Notes: generated by a model not told the origin, from the letters alone. DNA of 64,000 nt from Notolepis coatsorum (GCA_963971535.1 OZ020589.1:80731184-80795183), one strand, 5' to 3'; shown: positions 44,130 through 59,102, counted from the stretch's first letter. Made by a program: numbers and translations.

Positions 44130-45412
44130 TGTAGCAGGGTGGATTATCCCTGCTTCGTGGGAACGGTTGCTGGCAGTCACGAGGTAGCTGGACACAGTAG
44201 AACGTCTGGGTCTTCACCCTGTATAATACCTCAAAAGGCTTTAATTATACGGCCAGAATAATACCTCAAAAGGCTTTAATTATAATGCACCAGGTCTGTA
44301 ACTTCCCCACAGGGAAAGGGTTAATTGAATGGGAAAATATTATTAAACACACATGTTATCACACTTAAAGGAAAGGAAAGAAAACAAAAGTGTGGGCCCA
44401 CTAATACCTTGCAAAAGTCCTATTCTAATGCCGGCATATATTGTCTGGGGTTCCCCTTATGAACGGTAGTTAGCAACGTTAACTTCGCCCGCTGCCTGCA
44501 CCACACTGTATACGGTGTAAAGCTCCAGAGCATAGACGCTCGTTTATACTCATCTAAAATGGCCGCCTCGCCGCGCCACTGTTGTCCCGAAGGCAAGATG
44601 GCGTCGAGCACTCTCGGCGAGGACACTAGCAGGCGGAGCTGGAGCAGAGAGGCAGTGCTGGCTGAGAGCGTGTGCGGGGCGACGACGACCTCTGCTGGAC
44701 GGGGCGAACTCTTGTATCCTGCAGGCAGCCTGGTGCAGATCTAGTCGCAGGTAGCCGGGGCAGATTGGTTGCAGGCAGCCGGAGCAGACTGGTTGTAGGT
44801 CCACGCGTGTATCTGGGCTCGCACTCTATACCGTCACACTGCTACTGTAACCCGACTACTATGGACTCAGATATGCTGTTAGCCGCACGCTACTTATACC
44901 GCCACACTACTACTGTAACCCGATTGTTAGTGCTTGGCTCTGCACTGTTTGCTCACACACTATCGCTGGTACTTCTAGGATATCGCGTCAACTAGCAAGT
45001 ACTTCCTATCACCCGTCGCTATCCCACGGGGCTCTCCAGCTTCACTTCTTCAACGGGGCTATTCCAAAGCACACGCCCGTTGTGGCTGCGACCGTTCACA
45101 GTCAAGTCCAAAGCCGAAGAGAACGTCTCTCTCCTTCCGCTCCCATATATCTCCTTCCACCTCTCCCCGACACTCTCTGCCTGCCACCGCCCCCTGCTGG
45201 TCGCCCACTAGCTCCACAGGGAAAAAGGACTGCAGAACAGAATCCAGTAATGCCGTTTATAATCCATATTCCAGCGATAGAAGAAGAAGACACTTGTGTC
45301 ATTGTTCGTGCGAATATCAATGAAACTAATTAGAATGTCTTGGTGCAGAAAGGGGAGACAAAAAGGCAAGTCAGCAGTTCTGAATAATAACCAATATTTT
45401 CAGGCTGCTACA
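44130..45412 (-). repeat. 5' LTR of the gag-only element (short form)
   Basis: 1283 bp. Same ends as the other LTR but lacks the 554-bp block; the break has only a 2-bp overlap. Confidence 0.88.
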
Positions 45413-45492
45413 TTTAGGAAGCATTTTGTGTACATGGGTACCTTAGTCGTGTAGTGTATCTTGTAGACCAGGCCCATTGCAAGTTGCTGCAC
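45413..45492 (-). pseudogene. L2 LINE fragment (part 2 of a split copy)
   Basis: Encodes AMGLVYKIHY and connects in frame on one side to 39873 and on the other to 46612. Confidence 0.8.
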
Positions 45493-46611
45493 GTGCCCCA
45501 GTGTTGATCAGTTGTGCCCCAGTGATCAATAAATGTCCCCATAAAAGAAAAAAAAGTGAGCGCCGTCATGCTGGTGGTAGCGCGCAGATCTTGCGGTGTT
45601 ACCAGGGCTACTAGATCCAGTAGCAGCGGCAGTGTTCAGATGACGTTGTTGCGGGAATGCGGAAGTGGAAGTGCGCACAGACCAGATGGATGGGGCCGAA
45701 TGGAGAACTGCTAGGCAGGAGAAGATCCACAGCATGACAAGAGGAGGCGGGTAGCGATCAAGCACAAAGCCCAACTGTACTGGTGAAGCCGGGAGGCTAT
45801 CCGAGAAAAATAGCAACACAGCCGTGGTGCTGGCTGGACGGGAGTATCCGGGTGATGTCTCGCTGACGGCGGGAGCTTGAGCAGATGTGCCGGTGTTGGA
45901 GGAGATGGAAGCAGGTAGGTACAGACAACCACCAGTTCAATTCCGACTCGGTAGCTCAAAAAAGTTTAAAAAAACCCGATACAAATATGCATAGGGTTAA
46001 GCTGAGATAAACAGTAAGGTAGCTAAGAGAACCACAACTGTAAACAGCATGCATAAAAGCTCAATAGTATAATACTACAGTTAGTTTCAAGTAAACATGA
46101 TAAATATGAAGCGAAAAGGTTCACTGTGTACCTTCACTGTCTGCCCCACCTTGTTTCATTCATACTGTTTTACATTTTTTATCACACAAAACAAATAGCA
46201 CTTGTATTTATAAATGTGATCTAGCTGAGATAAATGGCTAATATTAACCATACTGTTTATGCTGTCTATATTGGTTGTAATTGAGATAACAGTTAACATA
46301 TGTTAAGTATTAAGTATTTTTACATAAATGGTTATGGCTTTATTGTTTTAAATGAATGTTGTGGGTTCACCAGACACACACATATTGGGTGAGTAACCAA
46401 AACGCGTACACCACACAAGTATGAATATTACTTGTATGGCATGTATCAGCATGTACACATCAAATTAAAACGAATAAAGAACTGGCTAAAAATCAAATAG
46501 TTACAAAATCCGCCCATTTTCGCCCAAAAAACGTCCAAAACCGGCACCAAAAAAAATCCTGCGTGCCCCCCTGTGCCCCAGTAGAGTGCTTGGTCTAGAT
46601 ACGCCCCTGAC
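45493..46611. mobile_element. DNA-transposon-like insertion in L2, ends uncertain
   Basis: Interrupts the L2 frame between LRVDNRV and VQQLAM. The right end GGTCTAGATACGCCCCTG resembles hAT-type termini. GTGCCCCAGT occurs near both ends in the same orientation. The left end lacks a clear inverted partner and no TSD is obvious. No gene inside. Confidence 0.45.
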
Positions 46612-47225
46612 TCTGTTGTCTACTCTAAGCCACCCTAGGTTGTCAAAGTGGGCAGGGGTGAGGTGGGTTCTAGGAGTAAGGTCAAGCAGTAGTCTGACCA
46701 GTTTGTTTTGAGATGTTTGTAATTTTGTTTTTAGCACCTTTGAGGTGCTTTGGTACCATGAGGTGCAAGCATAGTCGTAGTACCCTTGAATGAGTGCTCC
46801 TGCCAGAGTCTTCAGGGTATTCTTGTTTACCAGAGAGGAGATCCGGTACAAGAATTGAGTTTGTTGGTTGACTTTTTTTATTACATTGGATGCCATTTTG
46901 TCACAGGAAAGATTTACCTCTAGGATGGAACCTAGGTATGTAATTTCATCTTTCCTTGTGACAATATTGTCACCCACTGTAACTGAGAAGCCGTCAGTCT
47001 TGCTGAGTTTGTTATTTGAACCGAAGAGAATGGACTCTGTTTTACCCAGGTGTAATGATAGTTTGTTATCAGCGAGCCAGATGCAGATTTTGCCTGGTTC
47101 CGAGCTGAGGGTTTTTTCAACGTGTAACTTGTTCTTGTCAGAGACCAGCAGCGCTGAGTCGTCGGCAAACAGGAACAAGTTGCAGTCACAAGCCAGGTGT
47201 GTGTGCGCATGTGTGTGTGTGTGTG
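46612..47225 (-). pseudogene. L2 LINE RT fragment (part 1 of a split copy)
   Basis: Minus strand from the RT active-site region (FADDSALLVS) through LSLHLGKTESILFG to TPAHFDNLGWLRVDNRV. It begins at a GT repeat (47197-47224). Confidence 0.88.
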
Positions 47226-47296
47226 ATGATAGATCTTGATCCGCCAGTTGCCTGTGCTGACTAGAGCACGATCTGATGGTATAGGTGTGATGCGAG

Positions 47297-49328
47297 TGTA
47301 ACCCAGGTTTCAGATTCATAACTATTTAGTCATAGGGACATAAATAGTTAATGCCATTCAATAAGAACATAAATAGTTAATGTTATTATGTAAGAACATA
47401 AGTAGTTAATATTATTGGGTCATATGTATATTCGTATGAGATTAGCAACTTTGACCAAATCCTTTGAATTGCTCCACTGCCCTTTAAATTACTTCATGAC
47501 GTAGATAGATGTCACGACAGCCATGCCTTGCTTTACGGCAGGTGAGTCTTGCACTACGCAGATGAGATTCCAGATTGACGGAGATAGCCGCAGCTAAATG
47601 TTGCTGGATAACGAGACGAAATAGCATGATAAGTTATCAAATAGTTATAAAAGATTCCCCCAGTTGCAAAACCGAAGAAGCGTTTCAGTTAAAGTAGCCT
47701 GCGGTTTTGGTTTTTCTAGCACCCCATTCCACCCTGGGAGCAGTTCCAGGAGTCCCGGTCGACCACCATTCACCATGTGTGCCCACGCGGGACGAGGCAG
47801 TGTGCCGGACCGATACAAGATGGCGAGCCAACCCACTGAACCTCTGATATAGCTCAAGGCTAATGCTAGCCCCTTACGTGACTGCGATCTGCAAGCCAGG
47901 GGCTTTTCGTATCCGCAGTCACTCTCAGCTATGCCGCCAGCCATCATATTAAGTACCAAGCGCTGAATTCTGAGCTGGGGGTGGGTCAAAAATATATCAG
48001 ATATGAATTTCAAAGATACCCAGCGTACAATATGGGTTTAACACAGCTTTACGGTGGGGTCTGGAAGCTCGGAGTGGTACTTACAGACCGAACGTCCATT
48101 TCCGCCGTTGGTGTCACAGCGCATGCGCACCAGGCAGCCAAATATGCCAACGTTCGCTCTGTGAGTACCACTCGTTTTGTAACAATGATTTAAACTGTTT
48201 ATTAGCAACTCTGAGCTTCCAGACCCCACCGTCTGGCCAGCCTGATGTGAATACCCCTGTTGCTCAACTCCTGTTACACCAACAGTCTGGTAGGATTGAA
48301 CTGATTGAACTTGAATCATAAGAACTTCCAAGGATTGAACTGACCTATATCCTTTTCTGATACACGAACTGATTGAACGAGAATACAAGGACTTCCAAGG
48401 GCTTCGACCCCGTTCACCTTTTGTTATTTTGATATTGTATTTGATTTGATTTAATTTGATATATGGGTATTGATATTTCTCCTATAAGAAGGGAGAATTA
48501 AAGGGTAAATACACCCAGTAAGATACTTGAACCATTGATATTTCTCCTATAAGAAGGCAGAATTAAAGGGAAAATACGCCCAGTAAGATACCTGAACTAC
48601 TGATGTTCTCTTGTAAAGAGGACGAGTTAAAGGGTCAATGTACCCAATAAGATACTTGAATCCCATTGATGACATATTGACTATAGTTGAATCACTGATG
48701 GTTCTCCTGTAAAGAAAGATGGTTTAAAGGGTAAATTCACCTAATAAGGTATTTGCATTCCTATAACCTGGAATATTTCTATTGGTACTTTGTTTGTGTT
48801 ACACCTTCAAAGGAGGAGTTTAAAGGAGCATTTCACCTAATAAGGTATTTGCATTCCTTGCACACTTAAAGGTTTAAATTAATATGTTTAAACATTTACC
48901 TATTGAAATGATAAACTGATATAGTGTTTACTAATGATAAACTGATATAGAGTTTACTGACGATAAAAGGATACATCCAATATCCAACCTTGAACCTAGC
49001 TTTTAGCTAGAGATAACCTCAGAGACGTCTGAACCAACCCTAATGTGTTGATCCAATCAACCTAGGACTTGATATCGAACTAACCCTCCCGAAAGGAGAG
49101 GTTACTGAAAGAAGCAAAAAGGGATACTTCAAACCACTACTTGTACTTCACGTCTGTATGTATTATTACTGTCTAGCTAGCGCGCTTTTAATTAAAACAC
49201 TGGTCATTGTTATAACTCTGTCTCTGGTCTACTATTCTTTTAATTGGGCATATTACTCCTCTCCTCATTCGAACCTAGAACTGTGCCTGTGGCGAACAGC
49301 TGTTACTGTTAGTGACACAAGTGCTACA
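47297..49328 (+). repeat. Gypsy 5' LTR with 370-bp insertion
   Basis: TGTAACCCAG...GTGCTACA. Carries 47866-48235, absent from the 3' LTR. It has two copies of a roughly 64-bp repeat (near 48470-48600) where the 3' LTR has three. Confidence 0.88.
47866..48235. mobile_element. Inverted-repeat insertion inside the gypsy 5' LTR
   Basis: Contains a perfect 20-bp inverted repeat, ACGGTGGGGTCTGGAAGCTC at 48051-48070 and its reverse complement at 48212-48231, plus a second pairing GTGACTGCG/CGCAGTCAC near its left end. No ORF. Similar sequences around both breakpoints (GCTAGCC/GCCAGCC) make a TSD possible. Confidence 0.5.
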
Positions 49329-49411
49329 TAAATTTGGCGAGCTAGCCAGGAGGAGTATATCACAGTTAACTGGACCAGTCTTTAAGTCAGAAACTTAAAT
49401 AGCGTGTAGCG
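49329..49411 (+). other. Gypsy primer site and leader
   Basis: TTTGGCGAGCTAGCCAGGAG lies 4 nt after the LTR end; the tRNA is not assigned. Confidence 0.5.
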
Positions 49412-50600
49412 ATGGACGTAGTTCAAACTAGTGGCGTGAAAATCCCTAATTCAGTCATAGTCAGCGGTATAATCGATAATACTGTCACATAGCAATGTCA
49501 CAAGACAATATATAATATAAGCTGGAACGGGCTGTATGTGAAAACCAGCCCGTCCAGTAGTGCTTTAAGCAAGGTCCCGAGCAGGTAATAAAGTGAACAC
49601 AAGACGTTGATCCAAAATAGTAAATTATATTTATTACACAGGGTAGGGCTTTAAACCTCCTCTGATTGATGATGCAACACAGGGAAAAGACAACCCACAA
49701 ACATGTAACAAATAGGGAAAAAGGTAATTGGAGAACAGACAACGTGATATATGGGATATATTAAATAAGCGCCCACAGACACCTCGAAGGTACCAAAGGT
49801 ACAATTCCACACTCAGTGGAAGATAGGCCTAAAGCCAACAAGAGAGAAGTGGCGCAGAGGGCACTTCTCTATATATATATATATACTTAGTACTTAGTCC
49901 ACACGAAGCAGTAGACAAGCACAGTATCGTTCCACAATGGTCAATAAATGGCAACCTCACGAAACTCTGATCAGTAGCACTGACAGAGTGAGGCGCCCCG
50001 ATGTGTGTCATCTCCACTCTATTAACCACCCATCTCCACTGCCTGTTCCAAGGTGCACCAATCAGATGCAACCAATCCAATCAGGGAGATGAGTGGCATC
50101 TGTGAATAGAAACAGCAATTAGGAGATGACACAACACCACATATAACAGACAACACAAATAATATATTACCCTGATGTTACATGGTGTTAAAATATATGG
50201 CAATAATAATAATGAACAACCCACGTACGTGACAAATACCACTGACGATGAACTGAATGATTTTCTGATGAAACACGGCTCCATTCGGAGAAAGCTCCTC
50301 GTAGCCCCTTCCGACTTAGAGCCAGAACCACGTGTTATTATAGAATACGACAGTGGCAAAGCCGCGCAAGCACTTTTCCATTACCGACTAGACACGGCCA
50401 ACGCTAGTTACCTCATTAGAGACTTAGCCAGCGTTCATGTACCTGTAGTCAGCAACACGGCTACACAGACTTATCTCTCAGACCTAAAGGAGATAGCGAA
50501 ACAGAGTGGCGTAAACCTTGCAGAAGTCCTCAGGAGAGTATCTGAAAGAGTATGGGCTAAGTATGACCCGAAAAGTGCAAATTCTTCCAGACCTCCATAA
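49412..50600 (+). pseudogene. gag: Gypsy Gag N-terminal part, split by a solo LTR
   Basis: ATG at 49412, then about 24 codons (VKIPNSVIVSGIID) to 49482. The frame resumes at 50235 (DDELNDFLMKHGSIRRKLL) and runs to TAA at 50598-50600. It is similar to the RNA-binding-like N-terminal domain of fish gypsy/PNMA-type Gag. The capsid, zinc knuckle, protease and RT start are missing: sequence jumps from Gag to the RT thumb around 50575-50600. Confidence 0.75.
49483..50234 (-). repeat. Solo LTR inserted in gypsy gag
   Basis: 752 bp, TGTCACATAG...GTACGTGACA, flanked by the 5-bp TSD AATAC (49478-49482, 50235-50239). Removing it restores the gag frame exactly. On the minus strand a TATA-type run (near 49870) precedes AATAAA (near 49630), favouring minus orientation. 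No internal coding, so it is a recombination remnant of a full element. Confidence 0.82.
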
Positions 50601-53394
50601 GGTATCTAGGCCACATAGTGTCTGAGAAAGGAGTCGAAACCGACCCAGAAAAGACAACCGCACTCAAAACCTGGCCAAAGCCAACCAAACTGAAAGAACT
50701 GAGAGCATTTCTAGGATTCTGCGGTTACTACCGTAGATTCGTCAAAGACTATTCAAAGATAGTGAAACCCCTCAACGCACTTACTGCCGGATACCGTCCA
50801 ACGAAGAAGCACGGAAAAGCTACAGTGAACACCAAACAGTCCTACATATTGCACACAGATGCAAGCACACTAGGTCTCGGCACCACCCTCTACCAGGAGC
50901 AGCAAAGACAGAAGCCGTCAAGATGTGAAACCAGGTACCCTGCCCATAAATTGGAGTTCCTTGCCTTAAAATGGTCGGTAACTGAGAAGTTCCAGGATTA
51001 CCTCTACGGAAGACCATTTCTCGCTGTCACTGATAGCAACCCAATTACATATGTCCTTACCACTGCTAAGCTTGATGCCGCAAGCTACAGATAGTTATCC
51101 GATCTATCAACCTTTGATTTCCAGCTGCAATACAGAGCTGGAAAACAGAATCAAGATGCTGATGGGCTGTCCAGACGACCACACAGCAGACCAGCTAATG
51201 ACCCAATATCGAGAAAAGAGATGGAAAGAATACAACAGTTTGCGAAAAGACACCTCCCTGAACCAGAGCACGCAAACATGAGTGAAGACATCATTAGAGC
51301 CATCTGCGAAAGACACTTAGTTCGAGAAGTGATCGACAGCTCTAAAGAGACACCATCCATTGCATCGGTGGTATCACTTGCCCTCCACCCAAGTGCAATC
51401 CCAGACAGCTTCCAAGGAGAAGATCAGCTGGGTGGCCTACCCGTCGTTCCGCTGATAACTCCAGCCGAAATGAGAGAAAAGCAAAGAGCCGACACCTGTA
51501 TCCGTCAAGTACTACAGCTTGTGGAGTCAGGGGAGAAACCTCCACCGACACTCAGAAAGGAAATCCCCAAACTTTACCTTCTACTAAGAGAGTGGAACTG
51601 GTTAGAAGTATTGGACGGAGTCCTGTACCGGAAGAGACAAGAAGGCGCACAGACCCACCATCAACTTGTGCTGCCTGAAGACCTGAGACCTATGGTCTTA
51701 AAGAGCCTTCACGATGACATGGGCCACATGGGCGTGGACCGAACCCTAGCCCTCGTCCGAAAGCGATTCTATTGGCCCAAAATGTCAGCTGAAGTAGAAA
51801 CAAAGATCAGGACCTGCAACCGATGTGGTTGCAGGTGTAAAGTTCGGCGTAAAGTTCCACAAGAGAAAGCTGCCCCGTTGGTGAACATCACAGCCACACG
51901 ACCACTCGAGTTGCTGTGCATGGACTTTCTCAGCCTGGAACCAGACTCCAGTAACACAAAAGACATCTTGGTCATTACGGACCACTTTACAAAATACGCA
52001 ATAACGATCCCTACCGCAAATCAAAAAGCACGGACAGTCGCTAAATGCCTATGGGACCACTTCATTGTCCACTATGGTATCCCGGAGAAGCTCCACAGCG
52101 ACCAAGGTGCGGATTTCCAGTCCCGCACAATTAAAGAGCTGTGTGAGCTAGCCGGCATCAAAAAGATACAAACTACCCCGTACCATCCAAGGGGAAACCC
52201 AGTTGAACGCTTCAACAGGACCCTGCTTAATATGCTAGGCACTCTGGAGAATCAGAAGAAAAGCCATTGGCGAAACTACGTCAAACCTCTAGTACACGCC
52301 TACAACTGTACTAAGAATGACACTACTGGATTCCCCCGTATGAGCTGATGTTCGGGCGACAGCCAAGATTGCCTGTGGACATAGCCTTCAACTTAGCTGT
52401 CAACTACCAGCCAGGCTCACACTCGCAGTACGTCTGCAGTCTGAGATCCCACCTTGAAGCAAGTTACAGAGTAGCTACAGAAAATGCAAAAAAGACGGCG
52501 GACCGCAACAAAGCAAGATTCGACAAACGAGTTGTTGAGTCTACCCTGTGGGAAGGTGACAGGGTTCTCGTCAGAAACGTCCACATCAGAGGCAAGCACA
52601 AGCTAGCAGACCGGTGGGAAGCAGATATCTACATTGTAGTGAAACAAACTGGAAATGTCCCAGTCTATGTAGTGAGACCTGAAACCAGAGATGGTCCACT
52701 ACGAACGCTCCACCGAGACCTACTGCTACCTTGCGGATTCCTTCCTACTACCCCTGTGGAAGATGGACCTACTGTAAAAGACAAACCTAAGCGACCAAGA
52801 ACTCGACAGAGCCCAAGAGAAGGAAGCTCGAATGAATCAGAGGGAGAAGACCCAGATGATGACTATCTTGATCTCACTTATCACTATGACCATGGAGGTC
52901 TAGTAGTGGAAACACAACCCTTTCCAGTGTCCACTGTCGAGCAAGACCCCTCAGACGCAGTCATTCTTCCTGAGGGAGTTCCAGGGACAACTGATTACCC
53001 GACGACACTGAACAAGACTATCCCATCCGCAGTGAGACCTACTGAAGGCAGTTTACCTGACCCAGATACAGCGGATCAGGAAAATTACTTACCTGACATG
53101 GATCAGGAAGAGAACAACCTACCTGAAAAGACCTTACCAGTTATGAGTTCAGAGGGGAACAATACTAACATGAATGAACCAGAAACCGAACCAGATGAAC
53201 AGGATAGTGTCCAAGACAATGTGGAAAGAGAAGAGGAAAGAGATGTCAGGGATGGACAGGAGAATGTCCAAGACGATGTGGAAAAAGAAAAGGAAAGAGA
53301 TGTCAGAGATGAACACCCAAGAAGGTCGACAATACATAGAGAACCTCCAAAAGTCCTGACTTATCCCCGACTAGGAAACTGTCGAATAATATAA
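50600..53394 (+). pseudogene. pol: Gypsy Pol: RT thumb, RNase H, integrase
   Basis: Begins in RT after the catalytic region (RYLGHIVSEKG, LRAFLGFCGYYRRF), so the YxDD box is absent. RNase H follows (LHTDAST, LTVTDSNPITY-like), with TAG at 51092-51094 in place of a conserved Trp. Integrase has HHCC (HDDMGHMG to CNRCGCRC), and D, D and E (LCMDFLSL, HSDQGADF, PVERFNRTLLN). A one-base loss in a C-run near 52335 shifts frame; the frame 52348-53394 then carries MFGRQPRLPVD, a basic C-terminal region, repeated acidic GQENVQDD-type blocks and an end with YPRLGN. Non-functional. Confidence 0.88.
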
Positions 53395-53858
53395 TGATTC
53401 CCCAACTCCCTCATGCAAAGACATTTCCCTCCCCTTTCTCCCCTATCCTGTGTCCCCCCCCACCCATTTGACCTATCAAATGGGACCACATCCCCCCCCT
53501 TTTAACTATATAAGGCTCCTCCCAACAACATTCCAGTTCGCTACCTGAGTCATTCAGCTGATCACCTGGGGCGCGAGCCTCAGCCATTCTCTCTATGTAC
53601 TATGTATATTTCTATCTATCCAGTTAATAAACCTTGTTATTAACTGAACCTCGGTTGACTGAGAACCTTCCTCTTCAGGATATCCACAATATCCCACAAA
53701 ACCCACTAGTAACGATAATCCAGTCACTATTCCAGAATCTAAGCTCAGTAATCACAGACTCTTTAGATGACTCCAACTCCCAAGAACCCCATAGGATTGT
53801 GATAATGTAGTCCTGGGATAATATGCACAGGGACGTGCATTAGGATAGAAGGGGAGTA
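53395..53858 (+). other. Gypsy 3' untranslated region and polypurine tract
   Basis: C-rich at 53395-53500, a TATA-like CTATATAAGG near 53507, AATAAA at 53626. Ends with AGAAGGGGAG before the 3' LTR. No gene. Confidence 0.55.
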
Positions 53859-55586
53859 TGTAACCCAGGTTTAAGATTCATAACTATTTAGTCATAGGGA
53901 CATAAATAGTTAATGCCATTGAATAAGAACATAAATAGTTAATGCTATTATGTAAGAACATAAGTAGTTAATATTATTGGGTCATATGTGTATTCGTATG
54001 AGATTAGCAACTTTGACCAAATCCTTTGAATTGCTGCACTGCACTTTAAATTACTTCATGGCGTAGATAGATGTCACGACAGCCACGCCTTGCTTTACGG
54101 CAGGTGAGTCTTGCACTACGCAGATGAGATTCCAGATTGACAGAGATAGCCGCAGTTAAATGTTGCTGGATAACAAGATGAAATAGCATGATAAAAACAG
54201 TTATCAAACAGTTATAAAAGATTCCCCCAGTTGCAAAACCGAAGAAGCGTTGCAGTTAAAATAGCCTGCGGTTTTGGTTTTTCTAACACCCCATTCCACC
54301 CTGGGAGCAGTTCCAGGAGTCCTGGCCGACCACCATTCACCACGTGTGCCCACGCGGGACGAGGCAGTGTGCCGGACCGATACAAGATGGCGAGCCAACC
54401 GACTGAACCTCTGATATAGCTCAAGGCTAATGCCAGCCTGATGTGAATACCCCTGTTGCTCAACTCCTGTTACACCAACAGTCCGGTAGGATTGAACTGA
54501 TTGAACTTGAATCATAAGAACTTCCAAGGCTTGAACTGACCTATATCCTTTTCTGATACATGGACTGATTGAACGAGAATACAAGGACTTCCAAGCGCTT
54601 CGACCCCGTTCACCTTTTGTTATTTTGATATTGTATTTTGTATTTGATTTGATTTAATTTGATATATGGGTATTGATATTTCTCCTATAAGAAGGGAGAA
54701 TTAAAGGGTAAATACACCCAGTAAGATACTTGAACCATTGATATTTCTCCTATAAGAATGGAGAATTAAAGGGTAAATACACCCAGTAAGATACTTGAAC
54801 CATTGATATTTCTCCTATAAGAACGGAGAATTAAAGGGTAAATACGCCCAGTAAGATACCTGAACTACTGATGTTCTCTTGTAAAGAGAAAGGTTAAAGG
54901 GTCAATGTACCCAATAAGATACTTGAATCCCATTGATGACATATTGATTATAGTTGAATCACTGATGGTTCTCCAGTAAAGAAATATGGTTTAAAGGGTA
55001 AATTCACCTAATAAGGTATTTGCATTCCTATAACCTGGAATATTTCTATTGGTACTTTGTTTGTGTTACACCTTCAAAGGAAGAGTTTAAAGGAGCATTT
55101 CACCTAATAAGGTATTTGCATTCCCTGCACACTTAAAGGTTTAAATTAATATGTTTACCTATTGAAATGATAAACTGATATAGTGTTTACTAATGATAAA
55201 CTGATATAGAGTTTACTGATGTTAAAAGGATACATCCAATATCCAACCTTGAACCTAGCTTTTAGCTAGAGATAACCTCAGAGACGTCTGAACCAACCCT
55301 AATGTGTTGATCCAATCAACCTAGGACTTGATATCGAACTAACCCTCCCGAAAGGAGAGGTTACTGAAAGAACCAAAAAGGGATACTTCAAACCACTACT
55401 TGTACTTTACGTCTGTATGTATTATTACTGTCTAGCTAGTGCGCTTTTAATTAAAACACCGTCATTGTTATAACTCTGTCTCTGGTCTACTATTCTTTTA
55501 ATTGTGCATATTACTCCTCTCCTCATTTGAACCTATAACTGTGCCCGTGGCAAACAGCTGTTACTGTTAGTGACACAAGTGCTACA
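53859..55586 (+). repeat. Gypsy 3' LTR
   Basis: 1728 bp. Near match to 47297-49328 without the 370-bp insertion and with three rather than two copies of the 64-bp ATTGATATTTCTCCTATAAG repeat. Confidence 0.9.
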
Positions 55587-55590
55587 CGAG

Positions 55591-57454
<1,864 letters not shown>

Positions 57455-57597
57455 ACTTACTACTTAGGCCTTTTATTTCTTTCGGAACATAGGCCATTAA
57501 TGAAAAGTTTCCACCCCGTCTGTCTTGAGCCATCCCATCCAGCTGTTTCCACGTCAGTCACCTCGTCTTGAGTTCCTGCTCAGTGTCTCTTCTCCAG
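57455..57597 (-). pseudogene. RTE-like LINE, 3' end (part 4)
   Basis: Minus strand RRDTEQELKTR and LTWKQLDGMAQDR, the usual end of this LINE type, followed by a stop and a TAAG/TAAA-type tail. It joins 59151 in frame when the inserted element is removed. Confidence 0.7.
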
Positions 57598-58095
57598 GGC
57601 CCTCATTTATCAACGTGGCGTACGTACAGATATGTGCGTAACCCGTGCGTACGATCATTTCTAAGCAAAGTGTGGGATTTATCAATTTGAACTTGTGCTT
57701 GACTTTGTGCGTATATTTAAGCACAGGTCAGACCATGCGTACCGGCGCCCAGCGGTAGAATATGGGGACTGCAGACGGACGGCATAGCTCTCATCAGTTG
57801 CATGCATTAGTTTCAACGCGAAAATAAGCTTGACTGACGTGTTCTGTATGACCCCCGTAATTCATTATAGTTCATTGTGAAATAGCGATAGTAGTGTAAT
57901 TATTGTCAAACCCTAAATAGCATGTGGAATAGGTCTTTCTCTCCGAATGAATGCAGCATATGGTTTATATATAGCGTTATCGGATGCACTTACTGCGCTT
58001 GCAGGAACTGTTTTCAGAGATAGCATCAGATAGGGATGAATGAATGAATGAGGGGCAGTCTAATTGCAGAGAGAACATAATATTAACTAGAGTCC

Positions 58096-58676
<581 letters not shown>

Positions 58677-58687
58677 ACACTGTTCCA

Positions 58688-58689
<2 letters not shown>

Positions 58690-58721
<32 letters not shown>

Positions 58722-58833
58722 CTACTAGTCTCCTAGTAGAGACCCCCCCCCCCCCCCCTCTCGACCACCTCCTAGTAGAGACCCCCCCCCCCCTCTCGAC
58801 CACCTCCTAGTAGAGACTCACCCCCCCCCCCCT
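58690..58833. repeat. GT run and C-run repeat cluster
   Basis: (GT)n at 58690-58720, then three copies of an approximately 45-bp unit, CTCCTAGTAGAGAC plus a C-run. Confidence 0.85.
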
Positions 58834-58869
58834 CTAAATTCTAAATTCTGTGCTTAAGAACGAAAATAG

Positions 58870-59102
58870 AGGGGAGCTCCAGTAGCTCACCGCGTACTTC
58901 GAACGCTATTTCGGCGTCAGGGACAACCGTGCGCGTCACGGATCTGGGGTAGCGAGTTCGACTCCCGGACAAGCCGTACTTTCTCAGAGTGTCTTTCCCC
59001 CGATCTATACCCCCATTCAACCTGTTTCTGTCGGTCATGCTTGACCAGAAAAAAGCGATAAACGCTAAAAGAACCAGCTGACTGGTCAAAGTTTAAAAAA
59101 AA
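58870..59102 (+). mobile_element. tRNA-like SINE
   Basis: About 233 bp with an A-box-like AGTAGCTCACCGCG near 58880, a B-box-like GCGAGTTCGACTCCC near 58952, an unrelated body and an A-rich tail, flanked by the perfect 14-bp TSD AAGAACGAAAATAG (58856-58869, 59103-59116). The A-to-B spacing (about 70 bp) is longer than in a tRNA, so the head may be degenerate. Confidence 0.75.

Larger units (their letters stand above)
39874..45412 (-). mobile_element. Gag-only LTR retrotransposon (Ty3/gypsy-like)
   Basis: LTRs at 39874-41710 and 44130-45412, TSD TTTA (39870-39873, 45413-45416). Minus orientation is given by the primer site next to 44129, the polypurine tract after 41710, and the gag ORF. The internal region is only 2.4 kb and encodes a single Gag; there is no protease, RT or integrase. 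It is therefore non-autonomous but protein-coding. It inserted into a minus-strand L2, whose reading frame is restored without it. Confidence 0.9.
47297..55586 (+). mobile_element. Ty3/gypsy LTR retrotransposon, decayed
   Basis: LTRs at 47297-49328 and 53859-55586, TSD CGAG (47293-47296, 55587-55590), a primer-site-like TTTGGCGAGCTAGCCAGG after the 5' LTR and a polypurine tract AGAAGGGGAG before the 3' LTR, so plus orientation. Gag is interrupted by a solo LTR. Most of RT is deleted, and there are stops and frameshifts in pol. It inserted beside the L2/GT-repeat junction. Confidence 0.9.
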
